Source: a virus
Length of the DNA: 24,525 bases
Virus record (IMG/VR): IMGVR_UViG_3300047379_000050
Coordinates: 1-24,525 of that record
Direction: 5' to 3' (one strand)
The translations under genes and the position numbers were made by a program. Under the pieces are notes generated by a model. That model was not told the origin of the DNA, searched no databases, and was given only the letters and a program-made list of their open reading frames with translations. Shown in pieces: positions 1-8,563 of this stretch. Position 1 is the stretch's first letter. Each line of letters begins with the position of its first letter.

Positions 1-3000
1 CACCTTGTGTTCTCCTTGTGAGATACTTATCAGGGGCAACTCCACCACGTCCATCAACTCTCAGGTCTCCAGTAATACGCTGGGATCCATCTACTTCCAG
101 TCTATATGTGGTAGAAGCAGCACGACCGAGACCAATATTCTGTGCAGAAGCACCACCATAGGCACCAAATTGGAATACTCCAGTGTTAGTTAGACCAAAC
201 TTAACCCAAGCACCTTCATAATACATCCAACCTAAATTAGATCCAGGACTCCAGTCAATGTTATAAAGAATGTCACCATCAGAAGGTGCATTATAGTTCA
301 GAATATTGCTTAGATCAGGTACACCTTGACCAACAGGTGGAGTGCCTGTCTTTAACTCAGGTGCTAGTAATGTAGACTTAAGAACTGTACCATCTTGGTT
401 GTTATATGTAAGTTTCTTAGCAATAAATTCTTTCTGTGCTGTTAACGTGCCCTGAATCGTTACAGGACCAGAGAAAATAGATTCTAAGTTGTTTGATGCA
501 CCACCAATAACAGTGAGTTTATCAGTAACAACAACCTCAGAGAATGTCTCAATAGTAGTATTCTCTTCACCAAGAACGTTCAACTGAGCAATATCTTCAG
601 ATGTAATCTGACCCGTAACAGGGTTAATAACTTGGTTACCAATGAATAGGTCACCATTAGAGTTTAGACCCGAATAGAATGCAACTCCTGCCTCTTCTTT
701 GAGAGACTGTGATAGTCTAATCTGCTCATCAGTTAGTGTCTCAACCTGAGTTTGTGGGAATGCCGTGGAATAGTTACCAGGACCGAAACCAGTATACTCA
801 AACGTGTGATTACCAGATCTAAGAATAGAGTGACGACGAAGTTCTACGTTGATTGGAACAAGAGCATCATTGTCTGCACTATCTTGAAGGATAGGAATCT
901 TTCTCGCTTCTTCATCACCAAGACGAGAAGTGAGTGGGATATCTGATAGAGTTTCGTTAATAGAGTTCCAACCAGGAGAAGAACCTGCGACCCAACCACT
1001 ATCATTTAGAAGGAACAATACTGCTTCCTTAGTGATTGATCTCTGATCATCTCTTGCAGGGGTTGGTTGTGCTCCATCAGTACCATATACGAGACCAATA
1101 GTTTCATTATCGGCAACAGATATTGAAGGTTCAGGATCACTATTAGGATTGTCTCTATCAAAAGCAGGATATACTTCGTTTACGTTCTGAGAGAACGCCA
1201 TATCATCAAAGTTTGATGTAGTTGGTGCAATAGAACCACACAACAAAGTCAGATAGAATATACCATCAGTGACACCACGTTCAAACTTTGATACCTCAGT
1301 GATATCGTAGATATAGTAACACTTATTCAGTTGATATGCAGTGTTGTCAGTATTATATGGTTGAAGTACGAATCCTGCAATAGGTGAACGAGGAAGGGGT
1401 GGATTCTGTTCCTTAGGAATTACATAACGAACACGATATGTTCTGTCAGTAAGGTTTCTAGCGTCAGGAACACGCTTGATAAATGTTGTTGGAGTGAAGT
1501 TTAGATTGTTATATGTTGCAGTGTTATTAACTAGAGTCTGATAGATCTCATTATTAGTTGAGTTGACTGATAAGTACCACCCACCAACTTCATTCGCTAC
1601 ACCGTTAATAGTATAAGTATTGGCATCATATTGCAGAGGAGAACCATCACCACCTGCAACGGTTCCAGATACATCAGGACCGAATGGATTGATCTCTGCT
1701 GCTTGAATAGTTGGCGAAGTTGCACCAGAAGCAATCAATAGGCAGTAAAGTTTATCAGGTACAGCAGCAGCACCGATACCATCTTGTCTGGCACCAATAA
1801 CATAACCTTGGACCTTATTCGGTGGGGGTGCATTAACATTAGTATATCCGTAGATATACAATCTGGAACCAAGTGTGCCACCTTGACCAGCAAGAGCGTT
1901 GTTAATATCTTTGGTTCTCTTAATATCAATGTTAGTCCAGTTTGCAGAGATCTCATCAACATCTGACAAGGACTTGGGAGGAATAATATGAGTAATCGTA
2001 CCCGCTTTATCCTTGGTAAATGATGCTCTCTTGAACCCTTTTGATCTTAAAGCTGTGTTTCCAAAGTTACTATTACTGTTAGTAATAGACATGTCAGCGC
2101 CTTGATAACCAGCGAAGTGGTCAGCATATCCAACCGCGAACACAGAAACAACCTGAACAAATGAGTCATTGGAGCACATAACATGTGTACTTCTCCAACC
2201 TTTCTTATATTCAGCGAAACCATCTAGGTGAGCACCAGGACCACCCTCGTCATAGTTTCCTGTCGTAGAGTTATATTTAACAAACGCTCTATCATCTTTT
2301 TGAAGACTCAAACCAGTGAACTGGGCAACAACCATGGACTTAAATCCTGTTGCCTTAGCACCATCAGCGTGCATACCACACATGCCCCAAGTGGATCTTA
2401 GGGACAGGTTGAAGATATATGGAGAAGCAGAGTCTACAGTATCAATTTCAACTTTAACAACAATATTAGAACCGATAGCATTACCACTAGGTTCTTCTGC
2501 TAATTGATATGTAAAGACATTACCTGATGCTGAAGTTACAGCAAATGATCCGTTATAGTTTTGTGCATCTAGGTCTGTTTGTGGTCCAGTAGATCCAGTG
2601 ACACCAGAAATGTTAACGTTAACGCCGACAGAAAATCCGTGGTTCTTTGGGTTTCCTTGCTCATCAACAGTAATTGCTGTAGCAGTGTTGCCATTGCGTG
2701 TAATTTGGAGAACTCTAAATTCATCTGAAATCGGTCCAACAATACGATTTTCTTCTACTCTTGCCTGAATCTGGTCAGTTGCAGGATCACCAGAAGTATC
2801 GGGAATAGTAGCAAAACCACGAGATACTTTCTGATAGTAAATATCAAGGTCAGTTCTTTCTAGCAGGTTAGGGATAGAAGAACCAGTAATCTCTGAAGAG
2901 TTCTCTACAGTTCCAAGATCATTAATTAGTTGACTTAAAGTATTAGTACCATCAGCAAACTCAAATGCTGTTAGTTTATGGTGAGAGTATGATGGTGGGA

Positions 3001-3592
3001 TCAGTTCAGAATCATCTGGTTTGAAATATACACCACTTGAATCACCATCAAAGAATGAGAACTGCCAGAAGTAACAACCACCAGTAACACGGAAAACAGC
3101 AGTCTTAGAAGGAACTTGATCCTCTGTGTTAATACCTTTAGCAGGATAAGTTGTAGGATATGGAACGTACTTAGGAATGATTTTCGTTCTTCTAAGGTCC
3201 ATACCGACCAAAGAACAACCTCTAGGTACGATTACACCACCTTCAACGGAGTTAAATTTATATAATACATTATTGGGAGAAGTAATATCCATATTGGAAT
3301 TACTATCCAATGGTGGGATATTAGTGTATAGAATCTCACCAGGACGATTATCAATAATATACTCAGAAGGATAGAGCATGATACTGAAGGCATCAAACTC
3401 GTCATTAGACAAACCCACTCTATACGAAAATCTTGCTACTTCAAGAAACGCACGTTGCAGGGATTTGAATGGTCGGAGGGAAGAGTTTCCTCTGTTATCA
3501 ATATCATCACTCGCATCAAAGTCATCGGGGTTGACATAAATGATACGACCCGTACGGGACGTGATAATATTCTTAAGACGAGTAAGTGCCAT
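1..3592 (-). CDS. Large virion structural protein, pectate-lyase-like N-terminus (partial, C-terminus outside window)
   Basis: One open frame runs from an ATG at 3592 to the left edge (1197 complete codons, same frame checked at both ends), so the gene is cut at its 3' end. The N-terminus begins MALTRLKNIITSRTGRIIYV and continues with a 'nRGNSSLRPFKSLQRAFLEVARFSY' type pattern, the layout of pectate-lyase/right-handed beta-helix starts (YV-N-G-P-F-tiq-A). The remainder is Gly/Asn/Thr/Ser-rich and beta-like, and near the left edge it has tail-fibre-like wording such as RITGDLRVDG. Large proteins of this type are recurrent in T4-like cyanophages as virion structural proteins, probably baseplate or fibre related (recollection, not a search). 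It is the last of three structural genes transcribed leftward, 51 bp after its neighbour, with a late-promoter-like AATAAATA in that gap. A role in host contact or polysaccharide binding is inference. Confidence 0.8.
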   Translation of the reverse strand, partial: MALTRLKNIITSRTGRIIYVNPDDFDASDDIDNRGNSSLRPFKSLQRAFLEVARFSYRVGLSNDEFDAFSIMLYPSEYIIDNRPGEILYTNIPPLDSNSNMDITSPNNVLYKFNSVEGGVIVPRGCSLVGMDLRRTKIIPKYVPYPTTYPAKGINTEDQVPSKTAVFRVTGGCYFWQFSFFDGDSSGVYFKPDDSELIPPSYSHHKLTAFEFADGTNTLSQLINDLGTVENSSEITGSSIPNLLERTDLDIYYQKVSRGFATIPDTSGDPATDQIQARVEENRIVGPISDEFRVLQITRNGNTATAITVDEQGNPKNHGFSVGVNVNISGVTGSTGPQTDLDAQNYNGSFAVTSASGNVFTYQLAEEPSGNAIGSNIVVKVEIDTVDSASPYIFNLSLRSTWGMCGMHADGAKATGFKSMVVAQFTGLSLQKDDRAFVKYNSTTGNYDEGGPGAHLDGFAEYKKGWRSTHVMCSNDSFVQVVSVFAVGYADHFAGYQGADMSITNSNSNFGNTALRSKGFKRASFTKDKAGTITHIIPPKSLSDVDEISANWTNIDIKRTKDINNALAGQGGTLGSRLYIYGYTNVNAPPPNKVQGYVIGARQDGIGAAAVPDKLYCLLIASGATSPTIQAAEINPFGPDVSGTVAGGDGSPLQYDANTYTINGVANEVGGWYLSVNSTNNEIYQTLVNNTATYNNLNFTPTTFIKRVPDARNLTDRTYRVRYVIPKEQNPPLPRSPIAGFVLQPYNTDNTAYQLNKCYYIYDITEVSKFERGVTDGIFYLTLLCGSIAPTTSNFDDMAFSQNVNEVYPAFDRDNPNSDPEPSISVADNETIGLVYGTDGAQPTPARDDQRSITKEAVLFLLNDSGWVAGSSPGWNSINETLSDIPLTSRLGDEEARKIPILQDSADNDALVPINVELRRHSILRSGNHTFEYTGFGPGNYSTAFPQTQVETLTDEQIRLSQSLKEEAGVAFYSGLNSNGDLFIGNQVINPVTGQITSEDIAQLNVLGEENTTIETFSEVVVTDKLTVIGGASNNLESIFSGPVTIQGTLTAQKEFIAKKLTYNNQDGTVLKSTLLAPELKTGTPPVGQGVPDLSNILNYNAPSDGDILYNIDWSPGSNLGWMYYEGAWVKFGLTNTGVFQFGAYGGASAQNIGLGRAASTTYRLEVDGSQRITGDLRVDGRGGVAPDKYLTRRTQG

Positions 3593-3616
3593 CTTTTAGA
3601 CTAGATCCTATGGAGT

Positions 3617-3624
3617 TATTTATT
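3617..3624 (-). promoter_or_regulatory. T4-type late promoter candidate (AATAAATA)
   Basis: The minus strand reads AATAAATA, one mismatch from the T4 late -10 element TATAAATA. It lies in the 51-bp gap between two structural genes, 24 bp upstream of the ATG at 3592, the same distance seen at the other late promoters here. Confidence 0.45.
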
Positions 3625-3643
3625 GATAATATATTGTTGGGGA

Positions 3644-5134
3644 TCAATCTCCGCCGTCGCCACCATCACCGCTATCTTCAAGTCCAGTCTGATAATCAGA
3701 CGAACGCTGATACAATGCAGTTACAACTTCATTTACAGTATCTTGGAAAGCATCAAAAACAAAATTACAGCGACCATTAGTACATTCAACTTGAATAGAT
3801 TGACCAGGACCAATGATAATTCCAGTCTGTCTTTCAGTTGTTTCTTGTGCAATTGCGTCTGCTCTTACAATGAAGTCATCAGCAGGGGAACTAAGAACAC
3901 TATTAACAGTTGCAGTTGCTTTAGAAACTGATAACTGTCTTGGCGATTCAAAGAAAGTATCACTACCTGCCCATGCAGCAGAACCAGGACCGTTAGCAAC
4001 ATATAGTTTACTATTCACTTTATCCCATTCTAAGATAGTGCCATAACTATCACCAGCAATAGCATCAACTGCGTATGTTACATCGCGATAGATAAACGCA
4101 TCAGTGATGACCCACTGATCTGGAGTTTGTAGATACTCATCTTTCTGAGTATAAACATAAATCTCATTGAAAGTATATTCTTCAGAGAATGTAAAATACT
4201 GAGAATCATCTGCATAAGTTGCATCTGCTTGATCATATGGGTAGAAGTTTGAGATAAGTTCTGCACCAGTTAGATTATACTGAACGAAAGCACCTGCTTG
4301 TCCAGGTGTTCCACTTACAGTCTTACCAGTTACAAACTCATCACCACTATTGTTACTTCCTCCATTAGTATCAGAGAACTCAAGGATCTTGCCTGACATG
4401 CTAGCATTAGCAACATCAAACTTATAGACACGATCAGTCAATAGTTCGGGTTGAATCTCATTTTGCAGACGGAATACAGCACCACCAGCACCATCGTTGA
4501 ATACAAATCTGTTGGCAGCAGTAGCAATACCACCAGTAGAAACAGTACCTGAAGTAGTAGAAGAACCACCAGTTAGTACATCACCTTCAGAGAAAGTGCC
4601 TCCAGTAATATCACCAATCCAGAGAACTGCGTCGTCATTTGAACCAGGAATGTTCTCATATACAACACCACTAACACCACCACCATTGCTAACAGTCTCA
4701 CCGTTAGCATAGTCTGGATTAACAGATGAACCAGTATCAGCAACGTTTTCTAGTGTGAATGCAATCAGTGACTTATAACGTACTTCATATGTTGTAGTAA
4801 CAGGATCAGCAACATCCAGAAGATATGCACATTTTTCTCCATCACTACTGACGAATTTTGTGCCTGGAATTGCATCAGCGAGAGGGATAGAAGCAGAGAG
4901 AGTCCACTTCACGTTACTAATCAAATCTCCTCTATGTAAGAGATATGTATTAGCATCAAGAGTCAGTTCTTGATCCCAACGATTCAATTTAATGTTATAA
5001 GTATCTGCACCAGTACCATCACAGTTTACAAACACTGTGCCAGTGGTGCTACTCAATACATCATTCTTGAATAATGTTGTAAAAGTACCTGATGAAGGTT
5101 TAATATTGGCGAGAGCGCCTGTATTCGTTGCCAT
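3644..5134 (-). CDS. Virion structural protein, function unknown
   Basis: 496 residues starting MATNTGALANIKPSSGTF. The body is rich in Gly, Thr, Ser, Asp and Val with almost no basic clusters, as expected for a beta-rich virion protein. The C-terminus is a short acidic Gly-Asp tail ending GDGGDGGD. I see no catalytic motif, signal peptide or membrane segment. It starts 6 bp after the end of the upstream gene and ends 51 bp before the downstream giant gene, so the three form one late structural block. Proteins with this kind of N-terminus occur next to the large pectate-lyase-like protein in cyanomyoviruses; a tail-fibre or baseplate-periphery role is inferred from position only. Confidence 0.75.
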   Translation of the reverse strand: MATNTGALANIKPSSGTFTTLFKNDVLSSTTGTVFVNCDGTGADTYNIKLNRWDQELTLDANTYLLHRGDLISNVKWTLSASIPLADAIPGTKFVSSDGEKCAYLLDVADPVTTTYEVRYKSLIAFTLENVADTGSSVNPDYANGETVSNGGGVSGVVYENIPGSNDDAVLWIGDITGGTFSEGDVLTGGSSTTSGTVSTGGIATAANRFVFNDGAGGAVFRLQNEIQPELLTDRVYKFDVANASMSGKILEFSDTNGGSNNSGDEFVTGKTVSGTPGQAGAFVQYNLTGAELISNFYPYDQADATYADDSQYFTFSEEYTFNEIYVYTQKDEYLQTPDQWVITDAFIYRDVTYAVDAIAGDSYGTILEWDKVNSKLYVANGPGSAAWAGSDTFFESPRQLSVSKATATVNSVLSSPADDFIVRADAIAQETTERQTGIIIGPGQSIQVECTNGRCNFVFDAFQDTVNEVVTALYQRSSDYQTGLEDSGDGGDGGD

Positions 5135-5140
5135 TGGTTA

Positions 5141-6457
5141 TTAAATCTGTGAGAGGTAAAGTTGTTGTTGACGAACACGAGAAGTTAATCTCTGAGCACC
5201 AATACCAGCACCAAATTGTACGTCGTCTAGTGTTACGTTGTCAGTTGACAGAAGAGTAGCATTAGAATCTGGGAACTTAATAGTACGAGATTGACTAATG
5301 TTTGTAAGATCTAGTGTGATCCTACGTTGCTCACTAATATCATCTACTAGAACTACTCTATTTAGTTGCTTATTAGAAAGTTTTTGCGAAGCATTTGTGG
5401 AAACAATCTCAGAAGAACCTGTTGACTGATTAAGATTAGTAGCAGGGAACTGGAAAGCGTTATTTAGATTGGCAGTTTGGTTGTCTAGAGTTAGACGAAC
5501 ACGTTTAGCAGCATCAAGACCATCAGCAAGAATTAGATCCTTAATTACTTTGTTACTCATTGTCTGAGTAGCATCTGTTCCTGTAACAGTAATTGACAAG
5601 TTAGGGAACGTAACTGTACGATCAGCATCCAATGATGCAGTGTCAAATGTTACTGCTGGAGCATTAGTATCTGTAGTTGATGCAAACTTAGCATCAATAA
5701 AAGTTTTAGATGATAGTTTTTGGAAAGAAACATCATCAATCAATTCACTAGTGACGATGGAGATTCCAGGATCAGGTAGTTGATACGTTTTAGTACCAGT
5801 TACCGTGTTATCCCAATCAAAAGTAAATCTAGCATTCTTTTCATTATTACCAACACCATCACGGATAGTGAAACGTTGGTCTTCAATGATAATATCTTTG
5901 TTGGTGATTAACTGGTTGGTGTCATCACCAAGAACAACAGTACCACCACCCGTGACAATTTCTGGAAGAGTAAATACTCGGATACCCGAAGTATTACCAA
6001 TGTTACCTACTTCAAATCTTGCCTTTCTCGTATTGTCACTGTTATCGTACAGGACAAATTTAGAGTCATCAAGCAATAGTTGACCAGTAACTTCTACTCT
6101 ACCTGCACCTTTAGGCGAGATAATAATATTTGAGTTAGTAGCAGTATCATCAGCAACTGTGATCAGGTTAGTAGATGATCCGTCAGTATTTGAGAGTCTA
6201 GAAAAATAAAATCCACCAGATCCATATGCAATACCCATCTGATCGTACGCATTTTGGTACAATCCAGTGTCGCGATCTAGGTCAAAACATAGACCAGGTG
6301 CTGCTTTAGTTCCAGACGCGACAGTCTTAAACAGTTGGTTTACTTTTGACTTTCGGTTAGGAATTAGTGGGTCTGATACGACAACGGGGAGAATTGCTTC
6401 TCCCGACAAATTAGCGTCATCAATTCCATCTAACTGTGAGATTTTCTTAGTTGCCAC
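5141..6457 (-). CDS. Virion structural protein with internal tail-fibre-type repeats
   Basis: 438 residues. The N-terminus (MATKKISQLDGIDDANLSGE) resembles the 'KISQL..l..a....D..pvv' start of many phage fibre/baseplate proteins. From about residue 132 the protein is built of about five degenerate repeats of 50-65 residues. Each has an R-x-x-F/L-x-x-D strand, then a (F/Y)xxP turn (near 162-165, 226-228, 284-285, 337-338, 395-396), then an (L/M)(S/T)(N/S)K-x-(I/L/F) motif (near 186, 250, 302, 362). This motif recalls the 'LTNKTL' repeats of tail fibres. A TATAAATA late promoter lies 24 bp upstream. The next gene starts 6 bp after its stop. It may be a gp10-like or fibre-connector protein, but I cannot assign a T4 gene number. 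Confidence 0.75.
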   Translation of the reverse strand: MATKKISQLDGIDDANLSGEAILPVVVSDPLIPNRKSKVNQLFKTVASGTKAAPGLCFDLDRDTGLYQNAYDQMGIAYGSGGFYFSRLSNTDGSSTNLITVADDTATNSNIIISPKGAGRVEVTGQLLLDDSKFVLYDNSDNTRKARFEVGNIGNTSGIRVFTLPEIVTGGGTVVLGDDTNQLITNKDIIIEDQRFTIRDGVGNNEKNARFTFDWDNTVTGTKTYQLPDPGISIVTSELIDDVSFQKLSSKTFIDAKFASTTDTNAPAVTFDTASLDADRTVTFPNLSITVTGTDATQTMSNKVIKDLILADGLDAAKRVRLTLDNQTANLNNAFQFPATNLNQSTGSSEIVSTNASQKLSNKQLNRVVLVDDISEQRRITLDLTNISQSRTIKFPDSNATLLSTDNVTLDDVQFGAGIGAQRLTSRVRQQQLYLSQI

Positions 6458-6480
6458 AGACTCAATATCTTGCTACAAAT

Positions 6481-6606
6481 TTATTTATACGATCTGGGAT
6501 ATACCATGTTGTACTTCATGAATCCCCGTAGTCTACGAATAGGATCCCAAGGTACTCCAAGTGAAATACAACATTCACGATAACTTTCCCATTCAGTCAA
6601 GGGCAT
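6481..6606 (-). CDS. Small protein of unknown function (41 aa)
   Basis: 41 residues beginning MPLTEWESYRECCISLGVPW, rich in Trp, Tyr, Arg and Cys. Its ATG lies inside the last codons of the upstream 77-aa gene (14-bp overlap), the tight coupling seen throughout this cluster. The frame is open further upstream, but the upstream part reads as a low-quality shadow of the 77-aa gene, so I chose the internal ATG. No function can be assigned. The stop codon is shared with a late promoter for the next block. Confidence 0.5.
   Translation of the reverse strand: MPLTEWESYRECCISLGVPWDPIRRLRGFMKYNMVYPRSYK
6482..6489 (-). promoter_or_regulatory. T4-type late promoter (TATAAATA)
   Basis: A perfect TATAAATA on the minus strand, 24 bp upstream of the ATG at 6457. 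It overlaps the TAA stop of the tiny gene at 6481-6606. It probably drives the three-gene structural block to its left at late times. Confidence 0.75.
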
Positions 6607-6826
6607 CAAGATTACCATGACGAGCAGGTTGGATAAAACCATCCAACAAATCAGTAACTTTATTTGCTTTTTGCATTTGCTCCTGATGATATTTAGACCA
6701 ATCTTCAATAGAGTCTTTTAGATCCAAATAAAATTCAGATGAAGTGACATTTTGATCAGTCAGGTAATCATCAACAACAGATTGAAGACGTTCTTTACGC
6801 TGCTCTGCATAACTTTTGAGTTTCAT
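6593..6826 (-). CDS. Small hydrophilic helical protein, unknown function
   Basis: 77 residues, MKLKSYAEQRKERLQSVVDD onward, highly charged with heptad-like Leu/Ile/Val spacing that suggests helices or a short coiled coil. There are no Cys residues and no membrane segment. It overlaps the upstream 71-aa gene by 4 bp (ATGA type), which points to translational coupling, and the downstream 41-aa gene by 14 bp. It belongs to a run of accessory mini-genes, probably co-transcribed leftward. Function unknown. Confidence 0.65.
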   Translation of the reverse strand: MKLKSYAEQRKERLQSVVDDYLTDQNVTSSEFYLDLKDSIEDWSKYHQEQMQKANKVTDLLDGFIQPARHGNLDALD

Positions 6827-7038
6827 TGTTGGTACTCTTTTTTTGTTTTGAAGTAAAGTTTGTAGTAAGGTTTCTTCATTTGATCAAGTGTGTTCATGTC
6901 TTCCTCAAACCCCATGTATTTACAGAGTTGATAAGACCCTTCTAACTCACTGATCAATCTTAGTATATTGGCAGGATGTCTGTCAAGTCCACCAAAGTCG
7001 TATTTACTTAGACCCTGTGTCATATCCAGCGGCATCAT
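6823..7038 (-). CDS. Small protein of unknown function (71 aa)
   Basis: 71 residues starting MMPLDMTQGLSKYDFGGLDR. It contains several aromatic residues (Tyr/Phe) and a basic C-terminus ending KTKKEYQQ. It overlaps the upstream 52-aa gene by 35 bp in another frame and the downstream gene by 4 bp. A second in-frame ATG follows immediately (codon 2), so the start is uncertain by one codon. No recognisable domain. Confidence 0.6.
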   Translation of the reverse strand: MMPLDMTQGLSKYDFGGLDRHPANILRLISELEGSYQLCKYMGFEEDMNTLDQMKKPYYKLYFKTKKEYQQ

Positions 7039-7162
7039 CTTGCTCCTTCATACTAGCACGTCTTTGTGTATCATGCAACTTCTTCAATGCTTCAATAGTT
7101 TCAGGTGTTTCTTCCCATTCCCATTGTTGAGCATGCTTGTTCTTGAATGATTTCTTTCCCAT
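7004..7162 (-). CDS. Small basic protein of unknown function (52 aa)
   Basis: 52 residues beginning MGKKSFKNKHAQQWEWEETP, with a Lys-rich N-terminus and an acidic, Gln-rich C-terminal half. It starts 4 bp downstream of the 34-aa gene and overlaps the 71-aa gene by 35 bp. Composition and chained position support a real gene, but no family is recognised. Confidence 0.5.
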   Translation of the reverse strand: MGKKSFKNKHAQQWEWEETPETIEALKKLHDTQRRASMKEQDDAAGYDTGSK

Positions 7163-7166
7163 GGTC

Positions 7167-7271
7167 TCAGGTGTGTTTTACTACAAGTGATTTCAATTCT
7201 TTTGCTGTGAGTTTATCCAACCGCTCTGTGAAGTAATCCAGTAGCAATTGTTTGTATTGTTTCTTAGTCAT
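7167..7271 (-). CDS. Very small protein of unknown function (34 aa)
   Basis: 34 residues beginning MTKKQYKQLLLDYFTERLDK and ending in LVVKHT. It is predicted to be amphipathic and helical. The ATG overlaps the end of the upstream Cys-rich gene by 8 bp, and the stop is 4 bp before the next start. The overlap chain and sensible composition are the main support; no function is assignable. Confidence 0.45.
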   Translation of the reverse strand: MTKKQYKQLLLDYFTERLDKLTAKELKSLVVKHT

Positions 7272-7440
7272 TGTATTGTTTAATTATTCGTTCAACTTGC
7301 TTCTTGTCACATCCACAAGGAGCATTATTCAAACATCGTAAAATACACTCCGTATCACTGATAGTAGGTTTGATAGTAAACCCCCATTTGTCAACTTCAC
7401 CCTCTGTAGGTGCCTCAACGTAATCAAATTCACTCGGCAT
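7264..7440 (-). CDS. Small Cys-cluster protein of unknown function (58 aa)
   Basis: 58 residues beginning MPSEFDYVEAPTEGEVDKWG. Four cysteines cluster at 32, 36, 42 and 44 (C-x3-C-x5-C-x-C), which could bind a metal or form disulfides; this is inference from spacing only. The acidic N-terminal third is followed by a basic C-terminus. It overlaps the upstream 56-aa gene by 11 bp and the downstream 34-aa gene by 8 bp. Confidence 0.55.
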   Translation of the reverse strand: MPSEFDYVEAPTEGEVDKWGFTIKPTISDTECILRCLNNAPCGCDKKQVERIIKQYND

Positions 7441-7600
7441 TGTCTGTTCCCATAAGGTACTCTACTGTTCTTGCTACATCTTCCATTGCATCATGTAAGT
7501 AGATTCTTTGTCCAGTTTCTTGTACTCTAACATCATCAGCATCAGTGAGTGTCCATCTCCACATTTTCATATCATTACAATACCAGAGTTGAATTTGCAT
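7430..7600 (-). CDS. Small protein of unknown function (56 aa)
   Basis: 56 residues beginning MQIQLWYCNDMKMWRWTLTD. The N-terminus is rich in Trp/Tyr/Met and reads like a small beta-sheet, followed by an acidic helical C-terminal half. It starts 15 bp after the 98-aa gene and overlaps the Cys-cluster gene by 11 bp. A CATAAATA octamer just upstream (7613-7620) is too close to give a normal leader. No family recognised. Confidence 0.5.
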   Translation of the reverse strand: MQIQLWYCNDMKMWRWTLTDADDVRVQETGQRIYLHDAMEDVARTVEYLMGTDNAE

Positions 7601-7615
7601 AGATTTAGAAGTTAT

Positions 7616-7912
7616 TTATGAGGTGTACTTTTTCCAAAGTTCTAAGAAGTATCTGTCTACAAGATAAAGATCACCTTGAGGTGGTTGTTCTTCAATCTTA
7701 GACCATTCATCACATAACGATCTCATTTCCCGTGATATACCTGAAGGTTTAAACATTCTCCCAAATGATGACATGGCAAACGCAAATCGCATTCTAATGC
7801 GCTGTTCCATTTCCTGAGTAGGCGTCGGTTTCGTAATAGTTATTCTCACCTTTTCTGTGCCCGTAATATATGGTGGCACATATAAAGGGTAGTGATCCGA
7901 AAAGTAGGACAT
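7616..7912 (-). CDS. Protein of unknown function (98 aa)
   Basis: 98 residues starting MSYFSDHYPLYVPPYITGTE. An N-terminal Pro/Tyr-rich stretch is followed by a basic helical middle (RIRMRFAFAMSSFGRMF) and an acidic/aromatic C-terminus. No signal peptide or catalytic motif is evident. It lies 21 bp downstream of the oxygenase-like gene and 15 bp upstream of the next mini-gene, so it is probably part of the same leftward transcript. Confidence 0.6.
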   Translation of the reverse strand: MSYFSDHYPLYVPPYITGTEKVRITITKPTPTQEMEQRIRMRFAFAMSSFGRMFKPSGISREMRSLCDEWSKIEEQPPQGDLYLVDRYFLELWKKYTS

Positions 7913-7933
7913 GTGCTAGTGTCATAGCGTTCT

Positions 7934-8563
7934 TTAGATTGGGATAAATGATAGAGTAGTATCGCGATGTTTGTCTGATGGTCTCAAAACATTTCCTGCT
8001 AATGTAATGCGAGGCATGTTATCAAACTCACCAGACTTGACCACTTCATGTAGTCTATCACCTGGTCCTATGTATAGTTTTCCAGGTTCATTCTTAATAC
8101 GGTAAATTTCATTGTCACCTTTATAAAACACAGTCTCTGTATTCTGAGGATAAATGGACAAATACCAATGAATAGGATAATCGTGATGATGCTTATGTAA
8201 CAACCCACCTTCAAGGTGAGAATTGACCCAACATTGTGTCCATGCTCGTTCTTCCATACCAATGAAATCGCGAATACATGTTTTTACTTCGGAGAACAGA
8301 TCATAGATTACCACATCTTTGACTCTAGCGGAGAAAAAGTTGTAGTATCCATACAACCATGTTGAATTAGGACATTGATTAGGATCATGTTTGTGATGCC
8401 CACCTTGCCATTCAACACCATTCAACACTGAAGATACTACACCACTTGTTTGTAGTGCTGCGTCAGCAATTGCAGAAAGATTCTCACGTACGAATGAAAT
8501 GTCGTACAGTTTATAGTTTTTTGTACTGTCTGTCAAAGATGAACTCACTTTTAGTGTTACCAA
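7934..8563 (-). CDS. 2OG-Fe(II) oxygenase-like protein
   Basis: 209 residues in a double-stranded beta-helix layout. Candidate iron ligands are the H-x-D at H126/D128 (in a His-rich stretch HKHHHDYP) and a distal H172 (DRLHEV). R185, in PRITLAGNV, is placed to bind the 2-oxoglutarate carboxylate. This is the usual H-D-H-R order of 2OG-Fe(II) dioxygenases, which are abundant in T4-like cyanophages; the substrate is unknown. There is no ATG near the N-terminus: the frame opens at a TTG (8563, AGGTAAT just upstream), with a GTG at 8548 as alternative. With the TTG start it overlaps the CpeT-like gene by 53 bp, so the true start is uncertain. Confidence 0.7.
   Translation of the reverse strand: MVTLKVSSSLTDSTKNYKLYDISFVRENLSAIADAALQTSGVVSSVLNGVEWQGGHHKHDPNQCPNSTWLYGYYNFFSARVKDVVIYDLFSEVKTCIRDFIGMEERAWTQCWVNSHLEGGLLHKHHHDYPIHWYLSIYPQNTETVFYKGDNEIYRIKNEPGKLYIGPGDRLHEVVKSGEFDNMPRITLAGNVLRPSDKHRDTTLSFIPI

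Noticed and set aside
6607-6708. Longer start for the 41-aa gene
   Set aside because: The upstream part is a Leu/Ile/Met-rich shadow of the 77-aa gene; the internal ATG gives a sensible protein.
7613-7620. CATAAATA late promoter candidate before the 56-aa gene
   Set aside because: The predicted start would leave only a few bases before the ATG at 7600 and no ribosome site; probably a by-product of the TAA stop context.
8514-8536. Sigma70-like TTGACA with a weak TAAACT 17 bp downstream on the minus strand
   Set aside because: The -10 is poor, and the site lies inside coding sequence just after the oxygenase start with no suitable later ATG.
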